A DNA stretch of 64,000 nucleotides, from the NCBI GenBank assembly GCA_022478985.1, contig JAKSZP010017401.1:1-64000 (forward strand). Reading direction: 5' to 3'. Origin of the DNA: Massospora cicadina (lineage: Eukaryota > Entomophthoromycota > Entomophthoromycetes > Entomophthorales > Entomophthoraceae). The notes under the pieces are model-generated. The model saw nothing but the letters and a program-made list of their open reading frames with translations. It did no database searches and had not been told where the DNA came from. Both the position numbers and the translations under genes were made by a program. Below are positions 34,578 to 45,836 of the stretch, in pieces. Position 1 is the first letter of the stretch, and every line of letters begins with the position of its first letter.

Positions 34578-35330
34578 ATGACTGTGGTTCCTTGGGAGGC
34601 GCTCACTAGTCTATTGGAGGATCAGAAGGACAGGGTAATCAATCTGTGCAAAAAGTATCATAGCATCTTTGCAACTGATGGTCACAACCTGGGTTGCACT
34701 CGTGGGGTTGTGCATCGTGTGGACACAGGAGACCACCCCCCTATCAGGTCATGGCCTATCCATCGCTCAAAGGCAGCGAAAGAAGTTGTGTCTGCAGAAA
34801 TAGATAAATTATTGGAACAGGGAATGTTGGAGCCGTCAAAAAGACCATGGGCATCCCTGGTATTAATTGTCAAAAAGAAAGATAGCTCCAATAGAGTAGT
34901 AATTGATTATCAGAAGTTTAACAGCATTATGAAAAAAGATTCATACCCGCTTCTGCAAATTGACGACGTGTTAGATTGGTTAGGTGGGGCCAAGTATTTC
35001 TCTGTTATGGACTTTATATTAGGGTACTGGCAGATTGAGTTGCCACCGGCAGAACAAGAAAAGTGCGCTATAATCACCTCAAAAGGATTATTACAGCCTA
35101 CATGTATGCCACAGGGTTTGTGCAATGCTCCCGATATGTTCCAGCAGACTATGGATACTATTTTGGGTGACCTAAAGCAGTCTTGTGTTCTTGTCTACCT
35201 TATGATATCAACCTGTTTTGCGGACATTCACGGAGCATCTTGGACACCTGGAGCAAGTGTATCACCACCTGACTGACGCTCATATCAAGATTAAGCTCTG
35301 AAAGTGACGCTTTTTTAAAGAAAAATTGGA
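34578..35330 (+). pseudogene. R5 reverse transcriptase, broken by one base at the catalytic site
   Basis: A 232-codon frame with the expected blocks: VDTGDHPPIRSWPIHRSKAA, EQGMLEPSKRPWASLVLIVK, KDSSNRVVIDYQKFN, DSYPLLQIDDVLDWLGGAKY, GYWQIELPPAEQEKCAIITS, CMPQGLCNAPDMFQQTMDTI and SCVLVYL. Directly after VYL a single base is missing (between 35201 and 35202), so the frame leaves the DD of the YLDD motif and ends at 35276. Sequence in the next frame continues the domain (DINLF-like, then LEYLGFVVDSKGLSPQPVKE from 35326). The RNA-dependent DNA polymerase is thus lost by one indel. Confidence 0.92.
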
Positions 35331-35439
35331 ATATCTAGGCTTTGTGGTAGACTCCAAAGGCCTTAGCCCTCAGCCAGTCAAGGAGGAAGCCATCCACAAG
35401 ATGACTCAGCCAAGCAATAAGTGGGATATCCAGGTGTTT

Positions 35440-36010
35440 TTGTGGGATGATCGGTTACTATCAGCAGTTCATTCCCAACTTCAGCTGTATCAGGGCTCCA
35501 CTCTTTGAGCTGCTTAAAAAACACTGTCTTCAACTGGACGGATTGATGTCAAACTACTTTTGATGTATTATGAACCGCGTTGGCTAGCGCACCTGTTTGC
35601 AAAACCCCAATTTTGAAAAGAGTTTATTGTGCAAACAGATGCTTCACTTTCTGCTGTAGGGGCTTGTTATCCCAAAATAACGATGATGGTGTGGAGCACC
35701 CCATTGCATATTGTAACTGCAGTTTAACCGGCCCTGAAAAGAAATTACACCATGATCAAGCGGGAGTGTTTAGCAGTAATCTACGCATATAAACAATTCT
35801 GGGTCTACCTCCACGGGGTGAAATTCAAAGTGGTAATGGATCATGCCTTGCGCTGGCTACAGAATCTGTGGGAACCTGGAGGGTGGCTCTCGTGATGGGC
35901 TTTGAAGCTCCAAGCTTATGATTTTGAGATCATGCATCGACCTGGGGTGAAGCATCAGAATGCGGACTGTCTTTCCCAATTACCCACGGTTGCCATTACC
36001 AAAGATGTGG
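35440..36010 (+). pseudogene. R5 RNase H
   Basis: Blocks in order are FIVQTDASLSAVGACY (first catalytic Asp, about 35622), RECLAVIYAYKQFWVYL (Glu, about 35765), KFKVVMDHALRWLQN (Asp, family TDH changed to MDH), WALKLQAYDFEIMHRPG and KHQNADCLSQLP. Frame changes occur between the first blocks. It would remove the RNA strand during cDNA synthesis. Confidence 0.85.
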
Positions 36011-36039
36011 CGGACATAATGTACAAAAAGATGATTGTG

Positions 36040-37171
36040 GGCAAGTATCAAGATGAGCTACTGCCCGTGATCAAGGTGTAGATGGGCTTAGGCAGGATGC
36101 CTTCTTGCACAATGGGGAATTATATAAGCATATTGGGGAATCAACGCTGAGTTTCCCAAACCCTCTGCCTGGCCTGCGATAATTATAGATGCCTATAAAG
36201 CGGTAGGTCATGAAGGGTTGAAAAAGACGCTGAAATTCTTGCGACCCTGCTACTATTGGGAAAGTATGCACTATGATGTGCTTGAGACGGTTGGTTGTTG
36301 CCATCAGTGCCAAATGGAGAAACCATACCACTGGAAGACTACCTACCAGCTAGTTAAGCCTCAGTTCGCATGGCATACAGTTTTTTTAGATGTGGTGGGG
36401 CCACTTCCAACTGGTGTGAACCACTCCAAATATATAATAGTAGCCATCGACCATTTGACAAGATGGGTAGAAGTGAGGGCTATCAAGGATTTGGGGGCTG
36501 TCACTACCACCAAGTTCATCCTGGAGTGCGTCATACAGCGCCATGGTTGTCTGCAATTTATCCTAAAGAACAACGGAACCAATTTCACATCACATATATT
36601 GGCCAAGTTGAATGAGCTTATGGCAATCTGCGGGGTTTTAACTACCCCTACCACCCTGAATCTAACAGTATGGTGGAGCAGGTCAATGGGGCCTTGGTAA
36701 TATTCTACACAAGCTCATAAATGAGCGGCCGTCAGACTGGAGCACCCTTTTATCCACCGCTGTCTTCATGTACAATATCAGCTACCACTCAGAAAAGGTA
36801 AGAGTCCATTTCAATTGCTCTATGGATGACATCACGAGCTGCCTGAATTACTTTACTCCTATGTTGAGGATACCAGTGGAGTCGAAACCCACCGCTATTT
36901 GTCTAATTTAATGAACACGCTGATCAAGCTCCAAACTGAGGCATATTCTACTAGATTTGCCAAGAAGATTTTGGATCATGCAGCTGATCAATGTAGACGC
37001 CGCAGTCTTCCACAGTTTGGAGTAGGGGAATTGGTCCTGTTTCATGACCAAAATGGGTTCAGAAGGAGGAACAAGATTTCCAGCATATATAGCAGACCAT
37101 TTGAAATCATTGAGAAAACCGGGGTTGATGCCTACACCATTAAGGAACCTGTGGGGGGGTTGAATTATTAA
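36040..37171 (+). pseudogene. R5 integrase
   Basis: The 160-codon frame 36218-36700 starts in the zinc-binding domain (GHEGLKKTLKFLRPCYYWES, CCHQC). It continues through the core with VFLDVVGPLPTGVN (first Asp), IDHLTRWVEVRAIKD and LKNNGTNFTS (second Asp changed to Asn). After a frameshift near 36650 the YHPESNSMVEQVNGAL block (Glu) is readable. The C-terminal domain (36899-37171) has GVGELVLFHDQNGFRRRNKI and SRPFEIIEKTGVDAYTIKEP. Dead through the frameshift and the D-to-N change. Confidence 0.9.
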
Positions 37172-37229
37172 CTGGGTATACGTGAAGTTCCTCTGACCAT
37201 ACATGCATTAAGAGCCTTATCATCCGGTC

Positions 37230-37239
37230 AAGGAGGGGG
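37230..37239 (+). other. R5 polypurine tract
   Basis: AAGGAGGGGG, three bases before the 3' LTR (TAA intervening). Confidence 0.8.
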
Positions 37240-37242
37240 TAA

Positions 37243-37805
37243 TGTCGCGATTCTGATATGACTTTACAATAATCCTGGGACAGTTAGGGCGGTCTGAGAT
37301 GAATCCGCTGAAAAGAGTTTAGTTACAATTATTTGAGTGCCTCAAGATGAGGTAATATTGGGATATAGTGGATTAATCATTGGATTGCCTCAAAATAAGG
37401 TGATTGGGCAATGTTGAAATTTGATAAATATGAATTAAATTACCTACAAACTAGGTGATAGGGAATTAAAGAATAACTAGCTGAAACGAGCAGAATTGGT
37501 GGAACCGAATAGTCCAGGCAATGAGAGTGGTATTGTCTGAAGCCGCTGTATATGAGCGGGATGGGTGATTAAGAGGGGTTGTTGGTTAATAGGAAAAAGA
37601 AAGCAAAATAGAGAGGATCCAAGAAGCTTATTATATTAAAATAAAATATTTTAGTGGGAGCAAGTGCCCCATAGTTATTATTTTAACGTTTATTCTGTTG
37701 TTACCAAGGGCCATGATCGTCATATCATTGGTCCTACTAATCAGTGGGCTAAACCCTGTGCAAACCCCTTATGGCGTATCTCCAGGCTTCTGCTGAATTA
37801 CAACA
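37243..37805 (+). repeat. R5 3' LTR
   Basis: 563 bp, starting TGTCGCGATTCTGATATGAC. Compared with the 5' LTR many differences are C/T or G/A at CpG sites (see findings). Confidence 0.95.
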
Positions 37806-37811
37806 AAGCAC
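37806..37811. repeat. R5 target-site duplication (right), AAGCAC
   Basis: Perfect match to 31711-31716. Confidence 0.88.
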
Positions 37812-38546
37812 TATAAAAAGTGCGAGCATTACCTAAATAAATTATATCTCGTAAACTCTTAGTCCTATTGTAGCTTTTTCAACATTTATGACCCACTAAC
37901 CCTCTGGGCGCTTTGGGGCCTTGAATCAACTTAAAACAGTTAGAAAATTTGATCTTCATGTAAAAGATACATGTTAGACCTTGCTTATGTAAGGGAAAGT
38001 CCCAACAATAACCTTTTTGGCATAATGCATTTTTAGAAATTTTTAACATGATAGATTTAGTAAAGGCTCTAGGCCCTCAGAACGCATCATTTTTAAAGCC
38101 TTTCTAATATGGAAGGCTTAGGCTATTTGGTGATCATAAAATGTCTAGATTGTTACATTACACCTTCCAGATGAGAGCCTTTCTATCTTAAAAAGTTCAT
38201 CAACCGTCTAAGACAGATTGATCTATTTTTTGCAACTTTCAAGTGAATACTAATTATGGATATATAGACCACTTATCCAGCCATCATCATATTTCTATAT
38301 ATATATATCTTGTTTTCTTGTATCTTATCAACCTCAACTTCAAATATGTACCATAGTATACCTGAAAGTAAATCCCCACCTCAATATGAACCTTTCCAGC
38401 TTTTAACATCAACATATGTATAATTATAAAAGTTCAAGTCATATAAAAAGTATTATACCTCCTTTTATAGACCACGATAAACAAACAATTTTACATTTAA
38501 TCAGGATAATCAACCAAGAAAAATTTACATATTTCATATACAAGAT
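37812..38546. other. Unidentified AT-rich DNA between R5 and R6
   Basis: Continuation of the R5 target site. A short AT microsatellite occurs near 38297-38309. I see no gene or element here. Confidence 0.4.
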
Positions 38547-39569
38547 TGTGACACCTGATGGCACCAACAACTAATGACAAAGTACAAGCTTTTATACTCC
38601 TTTAGGGATGAATTAAATTGGAAGCACCCACTGATAGAGGAATTAAAATCAATTTCACTGATGATAGGAGTGGTTTTAATGTCCTGCATGTTATAGTTAC
38701 CCAATTTGAAATTCCAAATGAATTTTAATAAATTAAGAAAACAACCAAATTTTTAATTCATTCTGGCCCTAAATCTAAACATATTGGTAAGGCAACAACA
38801 TTTGAGCCACAAAGCTTGAATCCCAAAAATAATAAGTTACAATATCTGGAAGTGAAATTACCACCTCTATCAAGATTTGGGGATTACCAAGGTAAGGCAA
38901 CATACTGGCCAAAGGATGTCCACCTTGGGACATATTCCACCAAGTATAAAACTTAAATATATGTATGCCACTACTAAAGCAGAAAAAAGAAGCGCCTAAT
39001 TACGACCTTATAGAGAGTTAGGATATCAAAAACACCCAATATCCTTATTCTAAATCAGATTTTTTTTTATTTTGTTAAAGGTATTTGTATAAATCTGTTA
39101 ATATCTAATAAAGGAGCCTTAAATCACAAAATTTTATTTTTATCCTTTGGTTCACTTATTTGCAATTGATTAGATCTCCAGTAACCAGTTTGGGATCATA
39201 ATCAATTAGAAGATATCTTTAGCTAATCAGAGATCTTCTCAAAAAGGGACACATATGAGAGGATATATTGGTTGATGATAATACCAAGAGAGAGTTTATA
39301 ATAAGATTCAATTCTGTTTGTTTAGGGGGCCAACGTACCAAATTTATACCAAAAAGTCAACAAAGTATTAATAAGGTATTGCTAATGGGGAGAACAACAA
39401 TTTCAAACAGTAACACTTGCTATATGGGTACCAAGTGAAGCGTTGCTTAACTAAGATTTTATTACACCTTCTAACTCATTAAAACAACATAAAATATCTA
39501 ATCTATATACTCCACAGCCCTAATTAGAAGATTAGACAGCCTATAAAGCAAGAAAAGGCTGAGGAGTCA
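38547..39569 (+). repeat. R6 5' LTR
   Basis: About 1,023 bp, TGTGACACCTGATGG ... GAGGAGTCA. Ends four bases before the primer-binding site. Confidence 0.75.
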
Positions 39570-39573
39570 ACTC

Positions 39574-39590
39574 TGGGGCTCACTACAGTG
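39574..39590 (+). other. R6 primer-binding site
   Basis: TGGGGCTCACTACAGTG, one or two changes from the consensus TGGTGCTCACTACAGGG, at the same spacing (four bases) as in R4 and R9. Confidence 0.75.
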
Positions 39591-39599
39591 GTGAAACCA

Positions 39600-40960
39600 T
39601 CAGACCAAATGAGCAAAGAGCATGCGATTTATCAACTTTTGAGTGACATTGAGAACTTGGAGGCTTAACATGAAGGCAAAACTTCTGAACTCATGGTTAA
39701 TGGAGAAGACACTATCATAACAAGATTCAGATCACTATAATTGGAAGTACAATATTTTTAAAAACAATTTGGGTGAGTCAAGGAGACATTTAAATGATCA
39801 CGCGTTACCACTACCCTTATTGTGGGTGCAACTTCTTTTGTGAGGATTGTGTTCATCTTGAGGAATTTTAAAGAATGATTGCAATTTCTTAAGCAAAAAA
39901 GCAATAACATTCCCACATTAAAAGTATGACAAACGTTTGGATCAGTATGACTCCATAAAGTACACCTTTAAAGAATTTAGACTATCTCAAATTTCAACTA
40001 CATGTGCGGCCATAAATTGAGTTTAGTTAATCCAGAGCAGCCACCCGTCCAGAACACCAGTAAGGAACCACTCAACAGAATGCACAGCTGATGCGCATCA
40101 AGCGTAGTGATTCAGCTAAGCAAGGTCAAAATAAACCTACTGTAAATTCATGTTTAATTATGGCAAAAAACAAACAAACATTAACTTAAGATGTACAAAA
40201 ACAGCATGAATGCGCAAATGATGCCAAACGCTCTACATATGAAAGGCTGCAAGAGTTGAAAAGCCAAAGAAATCCTCAATACGCTATTATTCCCATGAAT
40301 AACTTGGAATTTGGTCAAGTTTCATCTTGAATGAGTATAGAAACGATCAAGACGTCCAAAACATAATGTAGTGTTTTTTGTTAATAAACTTGGGAAACAC
40401 AAATCAGTTGCAAAAAAGATGCTATGTAAAATATCAAAGCACATAAGTTTTGGACGTCATGAGAGGTATATTTGCCTACTGCAAAGACGATGCTACTGAA
40501 TTCTTTAGAGACGCATCCTGCTTTTAAGATGCATAAAATCCTAGCCACATAGGCCGCGATGTTGCTGAAGGACATCAAAGAGGCACTACTTGACGTACAA
40601 GTGATGTATAAGACTGAATTTAAAACCACCTGACAGCCAACTTGGAGGGTGGTTAAAGCTGTCTGCCAATCAAGAGTAGAGTGAGAATCCAGTAAATAAG
40701 AGTCTGAAGCCTGTAGAGAGCCAATAAAAAGGAATCCACTTGCAACAAGTGCCCCAAACTGGGACACTCTTGGCGTTGCTGTCTGCTGAATACTACCAAC
40801 TAAAAGGATACACAAAATAAAGAAGATATTATTGATGCCGTGAACTGGGTAAATTTTCATAATGTAGGATAAGGCAATCATAAAGATGAGGATGTAGATA
40901 GTGTAGGCTATTATGAGCTAGGGGAACCTGGTGTTGTGGCTTTGCTTTCTAATTTTTGGA
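39600..40960 (+). pseudogene. R6 g​ag with zinc knuckle
   Basis: Heavily stopped plus-strand gag. The clear element is a perfect CCHC zinc knuckle CNKCPKLGHSWRCC (C-X2-C-X4-H-X4-C) at 40741-40782, preceded by a lysine-rich stretch (NKKEST). After it comes an acidic stretch DEDVDSVGYYELGEPGVV near 40885-40940 leading toward protease. On the opposite strand an uninterrupted 166-codon frame (40381-40881) overlaps this part; see findings. Confidence 0.75.
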
Positions 40961-41390
40961 GTGCATAGAACTGACAGAAATAATTTGGATGACAATTATC
41001 TGGAGACCATTCAGTCAACAAGGTTCATCTACACCGTTGAAAATGGATAGATTAAAATGAAAACATTTAAGGACACTGAACGATTATTATGATTAGAAAC
41101 AACTTAGCTACCTAAAATAAGAATCTCTGAAGCAGTTTGAGAAGAAACCCACCAACGTTTTTAAAATGCAAAATATATTAAAAAGTGCAAAAAAGTCTTG
41201 TTGTAATAGAGAGTTTTAATTTTAGAAGTTCTTGACACAAGAGCTCTATTCAATATAGTGCCCTCCAAGTTAATTTGAAGCTGATTTTTCTGAAAAAACC
41301 AACTTTAACGTCAAGTGCAGAACAGCTGATTTGACATAACTCCCATCTTAGGGGCATAATACGCATCTCCACTACTTATAGGAAAATGGG

Positions 41391-42451
41391 TGTCGCGAAT
41401 CAACCCAGGGCTCCGTTAGTGTGCCAGGCCAACCAGTATGAAGACCGGTGGCCCTTTGCTATTTCGCCTTCATTGACATACCAACCCCTATAAGTCCTGC
41501 GTCCAACCTACCAACTAACCACCAATGGCTTCGCCTTTAGCCCCAGGAGTCCTCAGCATGTGCCCTGGAAAGTCCTGCCCCCTCCTGGACGGCTCAGGCA
41601 CTCCCATGCTGCCCCACCCTTGCGACCCTTCACCAACCCATCTGGGCATGCCCTGGAGAGTCCATCCCCCTTATTGGGCAGCTATGACACCTCCCATGCT
41701 GCATCCCGCTAGGGTTGGTGGCTATGCAGCTCACCCACTGGTAGCCAGCTGGACAGGTTCACACTGGTTCCTCATAAGGAGGAGGTATGGGAGCTGGCAG
41801 CGCCAGCCACTCCAGGCGTGATCACCCACGCCTTTGGGGATCTCCTTTACCACCTTTTCAACTCTAGTTTCACCAAGCTACTTCAAACAAACAAGAAAGA
41901 TGGCAAATGAGAGATGTTTATTAGGAGGGAATGAACGACTATTTATACTACTTTCAGGGCTACTGCGCCCAAGTGCTCTTTGGCTAATCATCTGCCAGAA
42001 AACCCATCAGCCTCTCGATTCCAAACCTCTATCAGATAATAAACTATTTAATCATACTTAATAGCGATTCCCTCTTAGAACTGCTCATCTGATCACCAAA
42101 TTAATATTAGGTCACTCCAGCCTCAGCATAAGTTGCTGGATGATTGTATAAAAAATTGCAAATAAATAGGAATTTGAGCATCCTTGGCATGAGTTGCCAG
42201 TGCTCCAAATTAGTTGGTGGAACCATTTTGGACGAGTCATAACAGATTCATCAGATTTCTGCTGAAAACTCCCACAAAAATCTTTGGATGGCATTTTGGC
42301 AGCGAATGCAGCTTCTGTCAAGCCTAAACTCGATCAAATATATAACATTAAATAGTATCAAACTAGGCGATTAACTAGCAATTATGCTTGACTAACTGAA
42401 ACCCCTAATTTAGATACTATCGGAAGGATTCATCTGGTTAAAATTTTAACA
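41391..42451. repeat. Solo LTR inserted in R6 protease region, partly GC-rich
   Basis: 1,061 bp starting TGTCGCGAATCAACCCAGG and ending TTTTAACA (TG...CA), flanked by a perfect 5-bp duplication ATGGG (41386-41390 and 42452-42456). The first 480 bp are strikingly G+C-rich and proline-codon-like compared with the rest of the window. A TATA-like TATTTATACTACTTT lies near 41940. No internal region or second LTR is present, so this is a recombined solo LTR. Joining R6 across it gives a continuous protease reading. The 98-codon frame at 41525-41821 inside it is probably not a gene. Confidence 0.72.
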
Positions 42452-42456
42452 ATGGG

Positions 42457-42600
42457 TTTAACAGCTCTAGCAGTAGTTCAAGAAGATGACGACTACAGCT
42501 TCTTAATTGTTATCTAGTTTCTACTTGATATTGGAGCAAAGATTAATTTCATTGCCAGCACCATGAGTATATTCAGTTACCATTCGCCTTTTTTTCATAG
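42457..42600 (+). pseudogene. R6 retropepsin-like protease
   Basis: Just right of the solo LTR, LTALAVVQEDDDYSFLIV is followed by LLDIGAKINFIAST, the active-site block with D-T-G changed to D-I-G (about 42515-42560). The few codons left of the solo LTR (TYRKMG) read in the same frame once the insertion and one copy of ATGGG are removed. Confidence 0.72.
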
Positions 42601-43240
42601 TTTAGGATTCTAAACCATGCAAGCAGAGGAAATGCATGGGAAAAATAGAAAAATCAATATACTTAAATTACCAAACTCTCAAAGAGAATAGTGTTAGACA
42701 ACTACCTATCATGGTTAGCGGAGATGAAAGAATGTCATTGGGATAAAATGAGACCAGAGAAATATGACCTGATGAACAACGAAAGATGCCACTTCTATCA
42801 TTGTAACGATACCCTTATAACAATACTAGAGATCTAAAGCCACAATGGGATCAGAGAGCATGAGCTGAGGAACTTACCTGGGCTCTTGATTAAAGCTTCA
42901 TGGGCGAGTTGACTGTCACATTTGCGAATCTTAACAACTAGCTTACCCAAATGGAGAAAAACATGTCATCATCCAAGCAATACTATCAAGCTTCAATGCC
43001 TACTAGTTAGTAAAAGTAGTTGTATTTTAAAGAACAAAGATTTGGCGAAGTAATGGACAAGGAGCAGAAGATGTTGGACGCTTTCTTGGATAGTTTAGGG
43101 AAATCTTTAGCACAGGACTGAACGACTATGTGCTTTTTATATGAGAAGTATATATAATAAATATTGGGCCAGATACCCTACGTGTCTAAACCATACTACC
43201 AAAAAATCAAGATAACTTTATTGTGAAGGAATTCAATTAC
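42601..43240 (+). other. R6 protease-RT connector, eroded
   Basis: No readable domain. Occupies the place between protease and RT. Confidence 0.4.
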
Positions 43241-43249
43241 TCATTAAAG

Positions 43250-43830
43250 CTGACCTTATCAGAATATCAATGAGCAGTTAGCTTTTTTGCTGTTGTTATT
43301 ATGTAAGAAAGATAGCAAAAACAATGTAATTAGGGAATACTGTTATTATAACAAAGTCACCAAAAGATTTGTACCCAGTCCTAATAATGACAATGCTTTG
43401 AAGTGATTGGGAGGATTAAAAAATTTTCTGCCATACACCTGACTAGTGGCTACTGGCAGATGGAACTGTCTCTTGAAGATAAATATAAGTGTGCCCAGAT
43501 CATAAGTCAGTGTTTTTAGTCAAAAGAGGATGCCATAGGGGCTCTGTAATACCTAAGTCTAAAAAAGGGATAGAGAAATTTTTGGAGATCAAAAGTTTAT
43601 AAATTGCAAATCTACATGAATTATATCATTATGTTTAGTCTTACTTTCTAGAACCATCTCCAGCACTTGTGAAAAATGATTACCTGACTCTAGGATCCAA
43701 TTTTAACTGGATTGCAATGAGTTTATTTTCTGATGAAGCAGTTGGAGTTCTTAGGACACAAAATTAGCCAGAGGGATTTAAACTACAGGAAGAAAAAGAT
43801 CCCAAAAATGTGGCTATGGACTAAAATTGA
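43250..43830 (+). pseudogene. R6 reverse transcriptase
   Basis: Readable blocks are CKKDSKNNVIREYCYYNKVT, KRFVPSP, LTSGYWQMELSLEDKYKCAQ (about 43437-43500) and IYMNYIIMFS, where the family has YLDDI..FS, so the active site is gone. KQLEFLGHKISQRDLN at 43735-43785 is the post-catalytic LG...S block. Confidence 0.78.
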
Positions 43831-43929
43831 AGTATGCGTGACATCCAAGTTATTCTCAAAATTATGTGATACTAATCATTTATACTATATTTCGCAGGCT
43901 TGTCTGCATCATTGACATATCCGTTGACA

Positions 43930-44400
43930 ATGAAAACCAAATTTTGAGTGGGGACTTGAGCAAAATCAGGCATTTATATAAATGAAACCAAAATTTATCA
44001 AAAGCGGCAATTATAACCTGCTCAGAATTTATCAAGACATTCTATCTTTATACAGATGTCAAAAATATTGGGCTCAGAGTTCTACTCGCCAAATTGGATG
44101 AAAAAATAGGCCATATAATATAGTACTAATAATATCTTGAGGTGGGATGAGATAAACTACAAAGTGAACTAAAGAGAATGCCTATCAGTTATCTGAGCAG
44201 TATAACACTTTTGGTTTAATTGTACAAAGTACATTTATAAGTGGGATAGAAAATGCGTCACTCATCTTTTTATGCAAAATAAAGGATCTTAGAGGAAGAC
44301 TTACCAGATGGGCAGTACGTCTCTAAGGATATACTATAAAATATCAACTGTTAAAGAAACAAACACATCAATTCTGAAATTACTTTCTTTATTTCCTGTT
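43930..44400 (+). pseudogene. R6 RNase H
   Basis: FYLYTDVKNIGLRVLLAKLD at about 44043-44102 is the first catalytic Asp block (family YTDAS..GLGAVL). Later blocks are eroded. Position after RT supports the call. Confidence 0.65.
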
Positions 44401-44419
44401 TTTACCTTCAATCTCATTA

Positions 44420-45680
44420 TAGCGATTGGCTGTAAGGCCTATCCAACAACCATAAGAAGTGTGGCAAGGACGAAACTGATGAAGTAAAGACTGTCTTGAG
44501 AGGATGCTACAAATAAACCCAGCGTGTTGACGGAAATAATTATAAGAATATCAGCAATAAGTGATATCTGTACCTTTGGCAATCAAATGTGACTCAAAAT
44601 GGAAACCCACAAGCATGTTGAGCATTTATGATTCCAGATACATTGGCATACCTCGAAGACCAATTATAAAATGGATGTAATGTCAGATGAAGTACAATAA
44701 GCTTTGGAACTATGTTTATCCTGTGCGAGTTTTTAGACCCATTGTGAATCGATTTTAGTATCATATGATTCCACTTTGAGACTCGATTTACATTGTATCC
44801 ATAGTCATGATAAGTCTGCTACCTACCGCATCAATTGAAACAACTTACATTATTTCAGCAAATTACTGTATCAGTAATTGGGTCAAAGCTGCAGCAATAA
44901 AAACTTACACTGTTGGATCAACAAAAAGATATTCCATATTGTCAATCTATAATCAGACATGGATGCCCTCAAGGTCTACTATTGGACAAGGGCATGAAAT
45001 GTATATCAGACATAGCACATTCACTAATGGATTTAGTAGTAGTAAACATTCAATAAACCCCCTACACACCCTCTTAAAACATAAGTGTTGATTTTGTAAA
45101 TGGGACCCTAGGAAAGTTACTAAAGAAGATAGCCAAAAATAAAAATAAGCTTAGGGTTAACTCTTACTATCCCCATTACTAGATTATCAATTGAGCCAAC
45201 ACTGGGTGATAATAATGTCTCATTCAAAACCTTATATGGAAAAGAAGCTGCTTCACCCACTCTACTAGCTCCAATCATCATTGCGGTAAAAAAAATTTAC
45301 CCCTTGGAAACTATCAACAAGAGTTGGCTGACGAGTTGATCAAAATACAGTTAGAAATAACCAAAATTGTTTTTTCAAATTTTTTAATGAGCCAAGCTTA
45401 GAACCTGAGATGAACTAGACTACCAGAGTATACCATAGAAAAAAAGGTTATATTATATCATGTACAAGGAGCCAACCAGAGAACTTACAAATTATCTAGA
45501 TGGGCCCTTCAAAATATTGGCCAAGAGAGGATTTGAAACTCCATTAGAGATGATGATACTAACTAGTTGTTCAACAGAGTGCAAGCCTGCACTTAAGTCC
45601 TTCCCAAGTCTCGTCTTGGAAGAAGTAGTCTCATGGATGAAGCTGAAATACAAGAAAGTACTTCCTCAACATCAGAAGAG
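44420..45680 (+). pseudogene. R6 integrase
   Basis: The core fragment at 44807-45091 contains ANYCISNWVKAAAIKTYTVG (family D...K.VEA..., Asp changed to Asn). The C-terminal domain at 45460-45600 reads ELTNYLDGPFKILAKRGFET, matching the GPF/Y module of Ty3-type integrases. The Glu block is not clear. Confidence 0.68.
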
Positions 45681-45836
45681 AAATTCATTAGCACAAGCAA
45701 CAACTTATTTATGATATTAACAATTAATTCATGTAAGTAAGAATTAACCCCATTTGAAAGTAACAACCCAAACAAATTTTGCATTCAGTCAGTATGACAT
45801 CAATAAAAGAACTTCACAGATGCATAAAAGATACCA

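Larger units (their letters stand above)
31717..37805 (+). mobile_element. R5: best-preserved Ty3-type LTR retrotransposon
   Basis: 6,089 bp with two 563-bp LTRs, a perfect 6-bp target duplication AAGCAC (31711-31716 and 37806-37811), a primer-binding site, a polypurine tract and readable gag, protease, RT, RNase H and integrase. Breaks are limited in number (a few stops in gag, several frameshifts in pol). It is therefore the youngest large element here and the best template for naming the family. It lacks the antisense frame of its relatives R2 and R3: integrase ends at 37171 and the LTR starts at 37243. Confidence 0.95.

Noticed and set aside
38297..38309. AT microsatellite
   Set aside because: Only six or seven dinucleotide units, expected in AT-rich DNA.
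41525..41821. 98-codon proline-rich frame as a host gene
   Set aside because: It lies wholly within a solo LTR with TG...CA ends and a perfect target duplication. High G+C content alone makes long frames likely.
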